From assembly GCA_012861695.1 (NCBI GenBank), contig JAAOOA010000169.1, forward strand, positions 275,501 through 339,500: a stretch of 64,000 nt of DNA. The letters are read 5' to 3'. The stretch's first letter is position 1. The number at the start of each line of letters is the position of its first letter. Source of the stretch: Trematomus loennbergii (lineage: Eukaryota > Chordata > Actinopteri > Perciformes > Nototheniidae). Positions 36,264-47,900 of the stretch are shown here, piece by piece. Under the pieces are notes generated by a model. It was not told where the DNA came from, did no database searches, and saw only the letters and a program-made list of their open reading frames with translations. A program made the position numbers and the translations under genes.

Positions 36264-36301
36264 GGTTTTTGTACAGAGTTGTGGTGTTTCCTGTCACTGT
36301 G
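36264..36301 (-). promoter_or_regulatory. 23-RSS of V gene 2
   Basis: CACAGTG (36295-36301), 22-bp spacer, ACAAAAACC (36264-36272). Confidence 0.93.
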
Positions 36302-36757
36302 GGCTGCAGAGCACAGTAGTACACAGCAGAGTCTGTCACTGCAGCAGAGGAGATCTGCAGAGGAACTGATGTCTTGTTGAGTGTAGCATCAAATCTGTCT
36401 TTCTTGAACTCTTCAGCATTCTCTCCAGTTCTTAGAAACGCTCAGCATGTACTTTGGGTAACCATTGACTTCTTGTTTGTACCAGAACAGATAGGCTGTA
36501 TTAGATGTCTGAAATGTGCAGCCAAGTGTAACTGTGTCTCCTTCAGTAGCGCTGACATCTCCTGCTGGCTGGGTCACTGTGTCTTGTCCTTTACACTCTG
36601 GGGAAGAAGAGACCATGCAGAGGAAGAGATGAATCAATAAAGATGATGGATTAAAGGAGAACAATCAGTAGCTTTAAACAGTTACCTAGAAACATGTTGT
36701 AGTTTCTATCTTACCAAAGGAGAGAGCAGCAAGAATAATCCACAGCCAATGTTCCAT
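36302..36757 (-). pseudogene. TRAV: TCR alpha/delta V gene 2 (subgroup B), frameshifted
   Basis: Leader exon 36715-36757 (MEHWLWIILAALSF, donor GTAAGA) and V exon 36302-36597 after CCCCAG. It reads ECKGQDTVTQPAGDVSATEG, then TLGCTFQ and LFWYKQEVNGYPKYML. One base is missing near 36448 (GCTCAGC, where V gene 8 has GCATCAGC), throwing FR3 out of frame. The end SSAAVTDSAVYYCALQ is preserved. It forms a fixed two-gene cassette with V gene 3. Broken as assembled by this single indel, so an assembly error is possible. Confidence 0.87.
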
Positions 36758-36900
36758 CTCTACAACAAGGTTTAAATCAGCAGCAGGAAGTAGCTGATGT
36801 TCAGCATTCAGTGTGAGGATGGTTCTCTTCACAGCAGCACTTCTTATTGACTGGATGGTTGAACACAGTGCAGAAGACGTGCACCGCCTACTTGATAATG
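36758..36900 (-). promoter_or_regulatory. conserved upstream block of subgroup B V genes
   Basis: Identical or nearly so upstream of V genes 2, 6 and 8. It contains CAGCAGGAAGTAGCTGATG (ETS-like GGAAGT on the + strand) and runs directly into the 3' flank of the neighbouring V gene, only about 220 bp from that gene's RSS. Confidence 0.45.
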
Positions 36901-36901
36901 T

Positions 36902-36914
36902 GGCCCTCTAGTGG
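36902..36914 (-). promoter_or_regulatory. CTCF-like motif, second version, next to V gene 3
   Basis: CCACTAGAGGGCC on the V strand, 66 bp beyond the nonamer. It matches CCASYAGRKGGCR except for the last base. Confidence 0.5.
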
Positions 36915-36980
36915 AGGTGAACAGCTCAGTACAACAGTGTGGAGAAAAGGCTTCCAGCAGCTTGTCAGTGTGTCAGCTGG

Positions 36981-37018
36981 TGTTTGTGTACAGAGTGTTG
37001 GTGTTTCCTGTCACTGTG
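36981..37018 (-). promoter_or_regulatory. 23-RSS of V gene 3, variant nonamer
   Basis: CACAGTG (37012-37018), 22-bp spacer, nonamer ACACAAACA (36981-36989) instead of ACAAAAACC. Confidence 0.85.
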
Positions 37019-37450
37019 GGCCTCACAGCACAGTAGAACACAGCAGAGTCTGTCACTGCAGCAGAGGAGATGCTCAGATTGATTTGGTTTGACTCCACTG
37101 TAATATTCAGTCCAGGGATTGGATCTTTAATATTCCTCCAGTTCCTAAATGAGAGATGATGAACTCTGGTGGTTTTCCTGGATATTGTCGATACCAGAAG
37201 AAATCATCACCACAGCCTTGGAGTATCTGTAGGACAGAGTAACAGAGCTGCCTTCTGGACTGAACTCTTCTTTCTGTAATGCAGTGAGATCTTCACAGCT
37301 GACCCCTGAAGAGAGGAGTAATTCAAAAGACTCAGTTAATAGATCACATTTGATCAACATTAGAAGTTAATGTTTTCATGCCGAATGTTACGTACCTCTT
37401 AGAATGGAAACTAACAGTAGGGAATGTAAATAATAGTCTAATGACAGCAT
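37019..37450 (-). pseudogene. TRAV: TCR alpha V gene 3 (subgroup A), frameshifted in CDR1
   Basis: Leader exon 37396-37450 (MLSLDYYLHSLLLVSILR) and V exon 37019-37305. FR1 reads GVSCEDLTALQKEEFSPEG. Relative to V gene 15, seven bases are lost in CDR1 (TCCAAGGCTGTGG) and one more in CDR2 (GGAATATTAAAG), so WYRQYPGK is read out of frame. The 3' end encodes AVFYCAVRP, with F before Y at the conserved cysteine. The 7-bp loss is unlikely to be a sequencing error, so this is a real pseudogene. Confidence 0.87.
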
Positions 37451-38304
37451 GTTGAATGAAGGTGATGATGATGGTCTGTGTTGAACTCTGGTGAATATGG
37501 AAGTTCCTCTCTCTTCTATAGTTCAGGAACATCTTAGCTCCTCCCTGAATCTCTCTGTCTCCTCTTAGATCTGTATTTCACTTCTCTCAGTTACACTTCC
37601 TCCTGGGTAACAGATCCAAAGGCAGTCTGTAAATAAAAAGTCAGAGGACCTAGGATTATCCCTGTGGTACACCACAGAAATATCAGACCAACAGAGTAAC
37701 GTATTTTATAAAGATAAGAACAAAAGCAATCAAAACTTGAGTGTGTGATGTGTACCAGTTTATTGAGAGAGGTGATTTCAAGTGTTTGATCAGTCAGTAA
37801 ATAAAAACGTAATAATAACAATGACGGGCGTTAACGTGAAGTCAGATTAGTGAGAGGTGCTTCATCGAGAGAGAAATCTGTTTAAAATTATCTTAATCTA
37901 TTAAAAATATTTCTTCAGATCCGACATTTAAAAGGTCTTGAACACCACAACACAAGCTGCTGTTCCAATAGAACCTATAATTACATTGTGCTCAGAGATA
38001 AACTTAATCCAATAACAAAGTGAGAGGACCTAGGATTGAACCCTGTGGTACACCACATGAAATCACAGACTGACAGAAAAACAGAAACACTTATTTTAAA
38101 TTCATGGAGACTACATATTATGTTTAATCTGTGATAACAGGTCAGATTAACTGATTGAGTTACACATTTTAACCTGTGGATGTGAATCAAAGGCAGTACA
38201 TGTGTTTGTATGGTAGTGCACAATTGTTAATAGATTTCAAATGATCAAGCATGTAAACTACATTACTGTATCATCACAAACTATTGATGTTTAACAGAGA
38301 GAGA

Positions 38305-38317
38305 CTCCCTCTGGTGG
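38305..38317 (-). promoter_or_regulatory. CTCF-like motif next to the RSS of V gene 4
   Basis: CCACCAGAGGGAG on the V strand, 33 bp beyond the nonamer. Confidence 0.5.
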
Positions 38318-38350
38318 ATGAGTGCAGTATTGTGTTGTCTTTGCTCCAAA

Positions 38351-38388
38351 GGTTTTTGTACAGAGTGTTGGTGTTTCCTGTCACTGTG
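38351..38388 (-). promoter_or_regulatory. 23-RSS of V gene 4
   Basis: CACAGTG (38382-38388), 22-bp spacer, ACAAAAACC (38351-38359). Confidence 0.95.
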
Positions 38389-38827
38389 GGCCTCACAGCA
38401 CAGTAGTACACAGCAGAGTCTGTCACTGCAGCAGAGGAGATGCTCAGATAGACCTGGGTTTTATCCTCACTCACTTCAGCAGACAGTCCAGAAACTGGAT
38501 TCAACATAATGTATCCAGTTCCTAAATGAGAGAAGATGAACTCTGGTGGTTTTCCTGGATATTGTCGATACCAGTAGAAATAATCACTACCTGTTATAGT
38601 TTTGGAGTATCTGTAGGACAGAGTAACAGTGCTGCCTTCTGGACTGAACTCTTCTTGCTTTGATGGAGTGAGATCTTCACAGCTGACTGGAGAGAGGAGT
38701 AATTCAAAGTATTCATTTAATAAATCGCATTAAATGAATCTGTAATTCAACTTTTTCGCACAGAATGTTACATACCTCTTAGAACGTACACTAAAAATAA
38801 AAAAATGAAACAATTATCTGACAGCAT
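38389..38827 (-). CDS. TRAV: TCR alpha V gene 4 (subgroup A), intact
   Basis: Encodes the variable domain that, joined to a J, recognises peptide-MHC. Leader exon 38776-38827 (MLSDNCFIFLFLVYVLR, hydrophobic core, donor GTATGT). The V exon 38389-38686 follows acceptor CTCTCCAG in matching phase and is open throughout. It shows VSCEDLTPSKQEEFSPEG with the first Ig cysteine, YFYWYRQYPGKPPEFIF with the conserved Trp, and SSAAVTDSAVYYCAVR with the second cysteine. RSS, leader and splice sites are all good. One of six intact V genes here. Confidence 0.92.
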
Positions 38828-38965
38828 GTTGAATGAAGGTGATGATGATGGTCTGTGTTGAACTCTGGTGAATATGGAAGTTCCTCTCTCTTCTATAGTT
38901 CAGGAACATCTTAGCTCCTCCCTGAATCTCTCGGTCTCCTCTTAGATCTGTATTTCACTTCTCTC

Positions 38966-39300
38966 AGTTTCTTTTTTCATGTTATCACGTGTGTGTCGTC
39001 TGCATAGCTATGGTAACTTATTTCATTGTTATCCATTAACTAAGCTAGTGGAGGCATGTAGATGTTAAAGAGAAGAGTCCCCAGTATGGAGCCTTGAGGA
39101 ATGCCTCATGTCATATTCGTCAACTCAGTTGTTTAGTTACCTATAGAAACAACGTTTTTCCTGTCTGTTAAGTAGCATTCAGACCAATACAAACAGTGCA
39201 GGAGAGTCCCACCCAGTTTTCCAGTTGGTCTAGTAATATGTTGTGTTCAACAGTTTAAAATGCAGCGCTGAGAACTAATAATACTGACAGTGAGATTCTG
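38966..39300 (-). mobile_element. L2/Maui-like LINE fragment (spacer of V genes 4 and 5)
   Basis: Contains GTGTGTCGTCTGCATAGCTA and GGAGCCTTGAGGAATGCC, homologous to the RT part of the LINE at 14340-14480. A paralogous copy sits at 49616-49941. Confidence 0.75.
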
Positions 39301-39696
39301 CCACTGTCTGTGTTTAAGCGGATTAAAAACGTTAATTAGAGCAGTCTCAGTGCTGTGTGACTGGAACACATCAAAACAGTTATTTAGCTTTTTATTATTT
39401 TACCCGGCCTATAAATGTTCATCAGTGAAGCGCCTAGGTAGTTCTTTAAGAGTGGTTTGATGACTGCAGTTTTCAGGGCCTGTGGGAATAAATATGAATA
39501 ACAGGAAGTGTTGGTGAAGGTCCATCAGGAGTCTGGCACATGGTGGAATGCTCTCATTAAAAAGTATTAGGATAAATGTGAGAGATAAATTAAAGTAACG
39601 TGGTGTTGAAGCATCAAATAAAAGATGCCTCTCTGCTGGGGGTTGAGTTGTTTGAGCATTAGTTGTGTTGTTTCCCTAAAGTCTAACAGAGAGAGA

Positions 39697-39709
39697 CTCC
39701 CTCTGGTGG
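39697..39709 (-). promoter_or_regulatory. CTCF-like motif next to the RSS of V gene 5
   Basis: CCACCAGAGGGAG on the V strand, 34 bp beyond the nonamer. Confidence 0.5.
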
Positions 39710-39743
39710 ATGCTGTGCAGGATTGTGTTGTCTTTGCTCCAAA

Positions 39744-39780
39744 GGTTTTTGTACAGAGTGTGGTGTTTCCTGTCACTGTG
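39744..39780 (-). promoter_or_regulatory. 23-RSS of V gene 5, spacer one base short
   Basis: CACAGTG (39774-39780), spacer 21 bp, ACAAAAACC (39744-39752). Confidence 0.9.
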
Positions 39781-40207
39781 GGCCTCACAGCACAGTAGTA
39801 CACAGCAGAGTCTGTCACTGCAGCAGAGGAGATGCTCATAGATCTGGGTTTTATCCTCATCCGATTTAACGGACAGTCGAGAGTTTGATGCAGGTTTGTT
39901 CCCCAGTGAAGGATGAGGAACTCTGGTGGTTTTCCTGGATATTGTCGATACCAGTAGAAATAATCATTAGCTGCTATAGTTTTGGAGTATCTGTAGGACA
40001 GAGTAAAGTGCTGCCTTCTGGACTGAACTCTTCTTGCTTTGATGGAGTGAGATCTTCACAGCTGACTGGAGAGAGGAGTAATTCAAAGTATTCATTTAAT
40101 AAATCGCATTAAATTAATCTGTAATTCAACTTTTTTGCGCAGAATTACATACCTCTTAGAACGGACACTAAAAATAAAAAAATGAAACAATTATCTAATG
40201 ACAGCAT
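39781..40207 (-). pseudogene. TRAV: TCR alpha V gene 5 (subgroup A), multiple frameshifts
   Basis: Leader exon 40153-40207 (MLSLDNCFIFLFLVSVLR) is intact, and the V exon is 39781-40065. FR1 starts VSCEDLTPSKQEEFSPEG. A base is lost in the TVTLSY codons (near 40007, GAGTAAAGT for GAGTAACAGT), two near 39892 and two near 39839 compared with paralogues. The body resembles V gene 4 in FR1 and V gene 14 in FR3, suggesting a recombinant history. The end reads SSAAVTDSAVYYCAVRP. Pseudogene. Confidence 0.85.
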
Positions 40208-40987
40208 GTTGAATGAAGGTGATGATGATGATGGTCTGTGTTGAACTCTGGTGAATATGGAAGTTCCTCTCTCTTCTATAGTTCAGGAACATCTTAGCTC
40301 CTCCCTGAATCTCTCTGTCTCCTCTTAGATCTGTATTTCACTTCTCTCAGTTACACTTCTCCTGGGTAACAGATCCAAAGGCAGTCTGTACATTAAAAAG
40401 TCAGAGGACCTATTGAACCCTGTGGTACACCACGATAAATCACAGACCAACAGATAATTGTGTTTTATAAAGATAAGAACAAAAGCAATCAAAACTTGAG
40501 TGTGTGATGTGTACCAGTTTATTGAGAGAGGTGATTTCAAGTGTTTGATCAGTCAGTAAAAAAAACGTAATAAAAACAATGACAGGCATTAACGTGAAGT
40601 CAGATTAGTGAGAGGTGTTTCATCTAGAGAAATGTGTTTTAAATTATCTTAATCTAATGAGAATATTTCTTCAGATCCGACATTTAAAAGGTCTTGAACA
40701 CCACAACACAAGCTGCTGTTCCATATAAACCTATCATCACATATTGCTTAGACAGAAACTGAATCCAATGACAAAGTGAGAGGACCTAGGATTGAACCCT
40801 GTGGTACACCACGTGAAATCACAGACTCAAAGAAAAACAGAAAAAAATGTATTTTAAGTTCATGGAGACTACTTACTTTTATTTCAGCCTGTGATAAAAG
40901 GCCAGATTTACTTCCTGAGTTGAACATTGGAACCTGTGGATGTGAATCAAAGACAGTACATGTGTTTGAATGGTAGGGAACAATTGT

Positions 40988-42010
40988 TAACGGGAAGAAA
41001 CTTAGCTAACTGACGATACGAACCATTTTTACCGAAACAAAACACAAGTCTCACAAGAAGCGTCTAAATGAGCCCTGAGTGAAAAAATGCTAACGCACTT
41101 AGCACAGAACTCAGGGTAGATATACTTTATTACTTATCGGATCTGCACAAACAAGATATCAGATTAAAGCCGAGATTAACCCACGGCAGGGGAAGCGAAC
41201 CCAGACATCATACGATGTAGCTTTACGGAGCAAAAACGGCAAATAGTCTTACCTTTGTTGTTTTTCTGATCAAAAGTTGTGTTTAATGGCATTACAACGA
41301 TAAAAACGCTGCTGAAGGTTAATCCATAGGTTAATCCAATGTGTCTGTGTCACTTTGAAATGATTACTGATAATCCATCATTCCATTTTTGTCAAAAACG
41401 GAGATTTCATATGAGCTGCTATTAGAGCTACAACCCAGCTTCCGGTTTTGGGCAAATTGCGTGCGCACCACTCTCTCTCCTCAATGGAAATGTTTAGATG
41501 GATGTAGGAACTTCCCCTGGATTATATTGGCTCTGACGGTTCAAAAGAGGTGTCAATCATCAAAATCGACCAAGGGAGGCAAAAGATATGGCAAATCCAC
41601 CCAAATGACCCCAGAAGTGTTTTGTTTTTTGCTAAACCTCTCTAAAAAGGTCAAATGTCACTTGTTTTGCATCAACCTGATACAGGGTTCTTATTAAATG
41701 TTATAGTTTGGATTCCTAAAGGTTTTAGTCTCCGATTCCATCATTCAAGGGTGGTTTTCACTATAAGTAATGTTTTTCTTTTCGGACGGACACTATAATT
41801 TACATTCTTTTACTATGTTCAATCTGAATTTACTTTAAAATAAAAAATCTATATTGATTCTGACTTTTCTACATCCAACACACAGGTTTATCATTACTTT
41901 GAGAAAAAAGATTATTAATTTACCCTTTTAGAAGTGAAGATATAGTCATTTGTTCTGGGAATGTCATTTTCGAGCCTGAGACCTGAAAAACAGGCTCAGG
42001 GGTTAACAGG
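40988..42010. mobile_element. TTAA-type element family 2, diverged copy E4
   Basis: Aligns with E1 from AACGGGAAGAAACT to CAGGCTCAGGGGTTAACAGG, with many substitutions. A TTAA follows its right end. An additional fragment, GGGCTTAACAGG followed by TTAA, lies at about 42113-42128. Confidence 0.7.
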
Positions 42011-42199
42011 TTAAGTGGGTATGACACATTAATAGGTTGTTAAATGTTAAGAAGCCCTGAGACACAGTTTTGTTAAAAAAAAACCTGCAGCTCCTGCGGG
42101 CGGGGACTGCCGGGCTTAACAGGTTAAACATCAATAGTTTGTGAGGATACAGTAATGTAATCTACCTGCTTGAAATCTATTAACCTGTTAACAGAGAGA

Positions 42200-42212
42200 C
42201 TCCCTCTGGTGG
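42200..42212 (-). promoter_or_regulatory. CTCF-like motif next to the RSS of V gene 6
   Basis: CCACCAGAGGGAG on the V strand, 34 bp beyond the nonamer. Confidence 0.5.
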
Positions 42213-42246
42213 ATGCTGTGCAGTATTGTGCTGTCTTTGCTCCAGA

Positions 42247-42284
42247 GGTTTTTGTACAGAGTTGTGGTGTTTCCTGTCACTGTG
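42247..42284 (-). promoter_or_regulatory. 23-RSS of V gene 6
   Basis: CACAGTG (42278-42284), 22-bp spacer, ACAAAAACC (42247-42255). Confidence 0.93.
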
Positions 42285-42735
42285 GGCCTCAGAGCACAGT
42301 AGTACACAGCAGAGTCTGTCACTGCAGCAGAGGAGATCTGCAGAGGAACTGATGTCTGTTGAGTGTAGCTCAAATCTGTCTTTCTTGAACTCTGCAGCAT
42401 TATCTCGACCTCTGAGAAACGCTTCAGCATGTACTTTGGGTAACCATTGACTTCTTGTTTGTACCAGAACAGATAGGTATTATGATCTGAAATGTGCAGC
42501 CAAGTGTAACTGTGTCTCCTTCAGTAGCGCTGACATCTCCTGCTGGCTGGGTCACTGTGTCTTGTCCTTTACACTCTGGGGAAGAAGAGACCATGCAGAG
42601 GAAGAGATGAATCAATAAAGATGATGGATTAAAGGAGAACAATCAGTAGCTTTAAACAGTTACCTAGAAACATGTTGTAGTTTCTATCTTACCAAAGGAG
42701 AGAGCAGCAAGAATAATCCACAGCCAATGTTCCAT
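42285..42735 (-). pseudogene. TRAV: TCR alpha/delta V gene 6 (subgroup B), frameshifted
   Basis: Leader exon 42693-42735 (MEHWLWIILAALSF) and V exon 42285-42575. FR1 is as in V genes 2 and 8 (GQDTVTQPAGDVSATEG). CDR1 is shortened (AGGTATTATGATCTG against AGGCTTTATTAGATGTCTG in V gene 8), shifting the WYKQ frame, and further losses occur near 42359 and 42371. The end reads SSAAVTDSAVYYCALRP. Second copy of the B-A cassette. Confidence 0.85.
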
Positions 42736-42879
42736 CTCTACAACAAGGTTTAAATCAGCAGCAGGAAGTAGCTGATGTTCAGCATTCAGTGTGAGGATGG
42801 TTCTCTTCACAGCAGCACTTCTTATTGACTGGATGGTTGAACACAGTGCAGAAGACGTGCACCGCCTACTTGATAATGT

Positions 42880-42892
42880 GGCCCTCTAGTGG
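42880..42892 (-). promoter_or_regulatory. CTCF-like motif, second version, next to V gene 7
   Basis: CCACTAGAGGGCC on the V strand, 66 bp beyond the nonamer. Confidence 0.5.
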
Positions 42893-42958
42893 AGGTGAAC
42901 AGCTCAGTACAACAGTGTGGAGAAAAGGCTTCCAGCAGCTTGTCAGTGTGTCAGCTGG

Positions 42959-42996
42959 TGTTTGTGTACAGAGTGTTGGTGTTTCCTGTCACTGTG
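42959..42996 (-). promoter_or_regulatory. 23-RSS of V gene 7, variant nonamer
   Basis: CACAGTG (42990-42996), 22-bp spacer, ACACAAACA (42959-42967). Confidence 0.85.
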
Positions 42997-43303
42997 GGCC
43001 TCACAGCACAGTAGAACACAGCAGAGTCTGTCACTGCAGCAGAGGAGATGCTCAGATATATGTTTTTTCTGCAGACAGTTTAGAAGAGAACGTTGTGTCT
43101 GATTCAGAGACTCTGCTAGTCTTGTAAAACTTGTTCCTGAGATGTAGAGAAGAAACTCTGGTGGTTTTCCTGGATATTGTCGATACCAGAAGAAATCTTC
43201 ACTAGCCGTTATAGTTTTGGAGTATCTGTAGGACAGAGTAACAGAGCTGCCTTCTGGACTGAACTCTTCTTTCTGTAATGCAGTGAGATCTTCACAGCTG
43301 ACC
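42997..43303 (-). pseudogene. TRAV: TCR alpha V gene 7, leader exon deleted
   Basis: Only the V exon (42997-43303) remains. It reads SCEDLTALQKEEFSPEG, then YSKTITASEDFFWYRQYPG and PEFLLYISGTS. At 43329-43335 the intron jumps from TTCAAAAGACT straight to GATATGGAAGTTCC, which in other V genes lies upstream of the leader ATG, so the leader exon and its flanks are deleted. One G is missing at the acceptor (CTTCAG then GGTCAGC), and FR3 is frameshifted. The end is AVFYCAVRP. It cannot make a secreted or membrane chain. Confidence 0.88.
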
Positions 43304-43330
43304 CTGAAGAGAGGAGTAATTCAAAAGACT

Positions 43331-44930
43331 GGAGATATGGAAGTTCCTCTCTCTTCTATAGTTCAGGAACATCTTAGCTCCTCCCTGAATCTCTCTGTCT
43401 CCTCTTAGATCTGTATTTCACTTCTCTCAGTTACACTTCCTGCTGGGTAACAGATCCAAAGGCAGTCTGTAAATAAAAAGTCAGAGGACCTAGGATTGAA
43501 CCCTGTGGTACACCACGAGTAATCACAGACCAAAAGAGAATTGTAATGTATAAAGATAAGAACAAAAGCAATCAAATCTTGAGTGTGTGATGTGTACCAG
43601 TTTATTGATAGAGGTGATTTCAAGTGTTTGATCAGTCAGTAAAGAAGGAAAACGTGGCAATAACAATGACGGGCGTTAACGTGAAGTCAGATTAGTGAGA
43701 GGTGTTTCATCGAGAGAGAAATCTGTTTAAAATGATCTTAATCTAATAAGAATTGTACTTCATACCCAACATTGAAAAGGTCTTGAACACCACAACACAA
43801 GCTGCTGTTCCAATAGAACCTACGATCACATTGGGTTTCGAGATAAACTGAAACCAATGACAAAGTGAGAGGACCTTGGATTGAACCCTGTGGTACACCA
43901 CATGAAATCACAGACTGACAGAAAATTAGAGACACTTATTTTTAGTTCATGGAGACTACTTGAATCAAGGCAGTACATGTGTTTCTATGGTAAAATTGTT
44001 CACAGATTTCAAATGATCAAGCAGGTAAACAACATTACTGTATCATCACTAACTGTTGATGTTTATCAACAGTTGAACTGTAATGTAGCATATTATTTTC
44101 CATGGCATTATTGTATGATCATATGTCAGATGAACAGATGCCAATGGGCTTACAACTAAAGACACAGCCACGCAAAAACTGCGGCATGTGTACGCAGGGG
44201 CGCCGTAAGGGGGTGAAAAGTTAGGACGATTCTGAGGGCCCGTGACTGACAGGGGCCCAAACAATTTGAGAACATTAAGAAAAAAAAATGTAAGCAACAA
44301 ATGTGATTATCTTTTCATGGGGCTCCTTATGGGTACTGCAATTTTTGAAGTGCTGGAGCCGCGTTCCGGCAGCACTATACCCCGTAATGACACGTTACGC
44401 TTGTGTTGTGTTCAAGGAACCTGTCCATGGCCAGGAAAAACAGGCAGTCGCTTGTTTAATTCTGTTGCGGTCTAGATTTCTTACATTTTTGTTTCCTTCT
44501 GCGCTGCGTTGCGTGCATGTCTTCCTTCTGCAGGTAACGGGGAGACGCGCTCTGGCGGCGGTCTCGTTCAGGATCCGAAAATACAATTTAAATATTTTGC
44601 ACACTTATTCTACTTATTCCTAGTGTGCCACTGGTTACGGTACCGTGTGCCACGTGCCTACGGTTACCGACCCCTGCCCTAGCTTGCTCTTCAAGAGTGG
44701 TTTGAAGACTGCAGATGTCAGGGCAAGTGGGAATAAATATGAAAAATAAGAAGTGTTGGTGAAGGTCCATCAGGAGTCTGGCACCTGGTGGACTGCACTC
44801 ATAAAAAGTTATTAGGATAAATGTTTCAGATAAATTAAAGTAGCGTGGTGTTGAAGCATCGAATAAAGGATGGCTCTCTGCTGGGGGTTGAATTGTTTGA
44901 GAGTTTCTTGTGTTGTTTCCAAGCGGCAAA
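43331..44930. repeat. segmental duplication block, copy 1
   Basis: Homologous to about 52070-53640. The block holds V upstream sequence, two RT relics and the hAT-like element. Copy differences are small indels and substitutions. Confidence 0.8.
44195..44676. mobile_element. hAT-like element in the duplication block, copy 1
   Basis: Starts CAGGGGCGCCGTAAGGGGG and ends CCGTAGGC-type inverse (GCCTACGGTTACCGACCCCTG). No clear target duplication and no transposase. Copy 2 is at about 52931-53387. Confidence 0.55.
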
Positions 44931-47900
44931 CTCTGGGGAAGAGCCGGGACGCCAATACGGAAGTGCCACAAACTGCAGTTCATATATTGGCCGATAGGCG
45001 ATGACTGCAGAAAGGAGCAATTTCCATAGACCCCCATGTTAAAATGCCCAATTTCACAGCAGAAAAAAAATTTCTAGCCCTGGATGCATAAATATTATTA
45101 TGTATATAGTTAGATTCCACCTTCATGATTATGAATCTGTGAGTGAATTGTTTTCTAACATGACCCTTTTATTTATATTAGGTCTTAAAGTTTTTGCATA
45201 AATTAGGGCGTGGTCACATTGAGTGACAGCTCTGTCAAGTGACTGCTGCTGTTAGCTTCTTGTCTCTCTGCTAGCTGCTCCGTCCGTGAAGCTACAGGGA
45301 CTCTGCCTGCTCAGTTCATCCAGGGAACACAACTTGACCCCGGCCGTGTTTGTTTGTTCTTCATGCTTATATATCGGACTATTGTGACTCGCTCTGCGGT
45401 TAAAACAGACGGTGCATGAATGCCGTTTTGCGGTAAGTGAAATTCGAGTACTTTATTTATGTGTTTATGATTTCAATCAGCTACGTAATGAATGTTAAGG
45501 CTTGGGTTAGCGTGTAAGCGAGTGGTAGCTACATCGGTGCTAACGATGCTAATCGTAGCCTCCAAGTTAACTTAAAACCATAGACTGTATATATAAAGGT
45601 TAAAACGAAATAGACAAGTGTTAAGCGTTAAGGGATAATACTGTAGAACAAAAGGCTTCTGTTTGAGGTTGATAAAATAAGGTCATCCTTGTAACTTAGA
45701 GAGATATTTTATTATGTAGGTAGGAACTGTATGCATCGCTAAGGTTAATTTAAATTGGCTATGCTCAAGTATGTAGACAAGCTAACGTCGAAGTAGTGTA
45801 TGTGAAATCAACCTCACAATAAGATGTGTGTATATTACAATTATTAATGTCATATTTCAAGATGATTACTTAGATATTACAATATGGTTGGTTGAGCTGG
45901 AGTTCATTATTGAGCTTACACGTTAACGTCACAGTCATCTGAAGAACGAACCCAAACCTTGTTGTTTTTATTAATTGCATTACCAAATTGGTATCAAATA
46001 AACAGTAAGCATTGGTAACACAACTTCCAAAGTTACAGTAAAATAAAAAGGACCCTGACTCGGCAATACACAATCCAACATGTTCAACAGAAAGAATAAG
46101 TTATATTGTTTGTACACATGGTTCTTTACATATATATCTGTTTGTTTAAAGTGTCCAGGTGATGCAGACAGGCTGGACCAGAGAGTGAGAGACAGAACTG
46201 GACTCCTCACAGCAGTGAACTTCAGCACAGGTACAAATACTCTTTTTTCATACTGTACAAAGAATCAAGAAAGATATTGGTTTAAATAAATGAAGTATTG
46301 ACTTTAATACACTGATATACATTCCATTAAACAATACTAAATACTAGATCACCTACACATCAGTGAAGTTGAGGGTTTTTTCCATGCAAAGGGTTACATT
46401 TAGATGTTAACAAGCAATATGACTGTCAGCTTTCTAATTTAATGTATTGAAGGCAAAGATATTTAACGCATAGTGACAACTGCTATTTATCTCTCAATAT
46501 TGTCTGTAAAAACGTGGTAAAAGTTATTCTTTCAGTGAGACAACAGAGCAAGCTTGTTTTAATAACAGTTAAATATTATTTTGATAATAAAATACATGTT
46601 GATGAATTTCATACTGTTCATTCATAATCTGATTGTCTTTGTAGCTCACTGTTGAAATAAAAAAAAACATTACAATTACAAAATAATTATATCTACAGCC
46701 CCTAAACACACAACACACCTCTTTCATAAATAACACACTTGTTCTGCAATAATATGTTTTATGTTTCCTGTAATTTTTGTTAGGAAAGGACATGCCTGAA
46801 AGACACGACTCAGCATCTCCTCTTTCTGAGGGTCAAGAAGAACATCCAAGAGGAAAATTAAAAGCTGATGTTATGAGATGTTAAGACCAGTACAGGACAT
46901 TCACTAAGAAACTACTTTTATTGTGAAAACACAGTCAGCTGATCGAATGCACCTATTTCCACATCTACACTCCATCAGCTGATTATTTCTATTTGCCTCA
47001 CTTTATGAGCTTCACAACATGTACCTTGTACCGCAGAGTTTGCAACGCAAATAAATGGGGCCAATCTTCAGTCGGATGTGAATGTGTAATCTAACATTTT
47101 CAGTAAGAATAATGGACAAAAGGAGTGCAAATACAAATTCAATTTATTGAAATGTGAACCAAAAGTTAATCAAACATGTTTTAAATAAAAAGCACATATG
47201 GACAGAAGGTGTAAACCTATTAAATGTATAAGTAAACACATTTAGTCAAATAAAGTGACAGACTAGGCCTGTCAGGTGGTATCAGCTATGCATGGGCTCC
47301 TCCATCAGGCCTGGTCCTCCTCACGAGGAAAGACCCTCAGTCCTCTCCAAACCAACAGACAGGACGTCCATCACACGGAGGTTTCTCCCTGAAGTCTCTG
47401 CAGCTCTCTGGACACCACGCTGTCTCAATCCGTCCACACTGAATATGAGAGGGGAAAATGAAAATAATAAATGCTTTAGACAATAAGAAATATAAAGTTG
47501 ACTGTTGAGTTGCTCAGTTTTTTTAGATTGTCAATACTATTACTGTATAACTAATATCTCAGGTTAAGAGGCACCTTCAAATAAAGATTGGTCTTTAAAT
47601 ACATTTTGTCTTTTGAATTGTTTGTCTAAAGTCAAGGATCTAGAACTGGTACTTATAGTTTTAATGATACAGTCTGGTTATAATGCTGTTTGGAGGAGGC
47701 CTCACAGGTAAGAGCACTAACTAGCTATCATCACATGTACCTTAGCTTAACTTAAATGTATTAAACGTATAATTAAGTGATGGCAAAATATAAATAACTA
47801 ATGTCATGCAAACATATTAATATTTGCTTGATTCCAGTGTTGCATTTAGCACATTGCATACAAACGTTAAGGGATTTTAAGATTCTGAAGTATTATGCTA

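Noticed and set aside
36374..36640. + strand open frames across the V array, for example those containing FLSLWASQHSSTQQSLSLQQ.
   Set aside because: Antisense shadows of the V exon and RSS, repeated at every V gene.
43881..44159. Open frame repeated at 52616-52894 as a conserved gene.
   Set aside because: Part of the segmental duplication of V spacer. It begins in the RT relic and has no domain.
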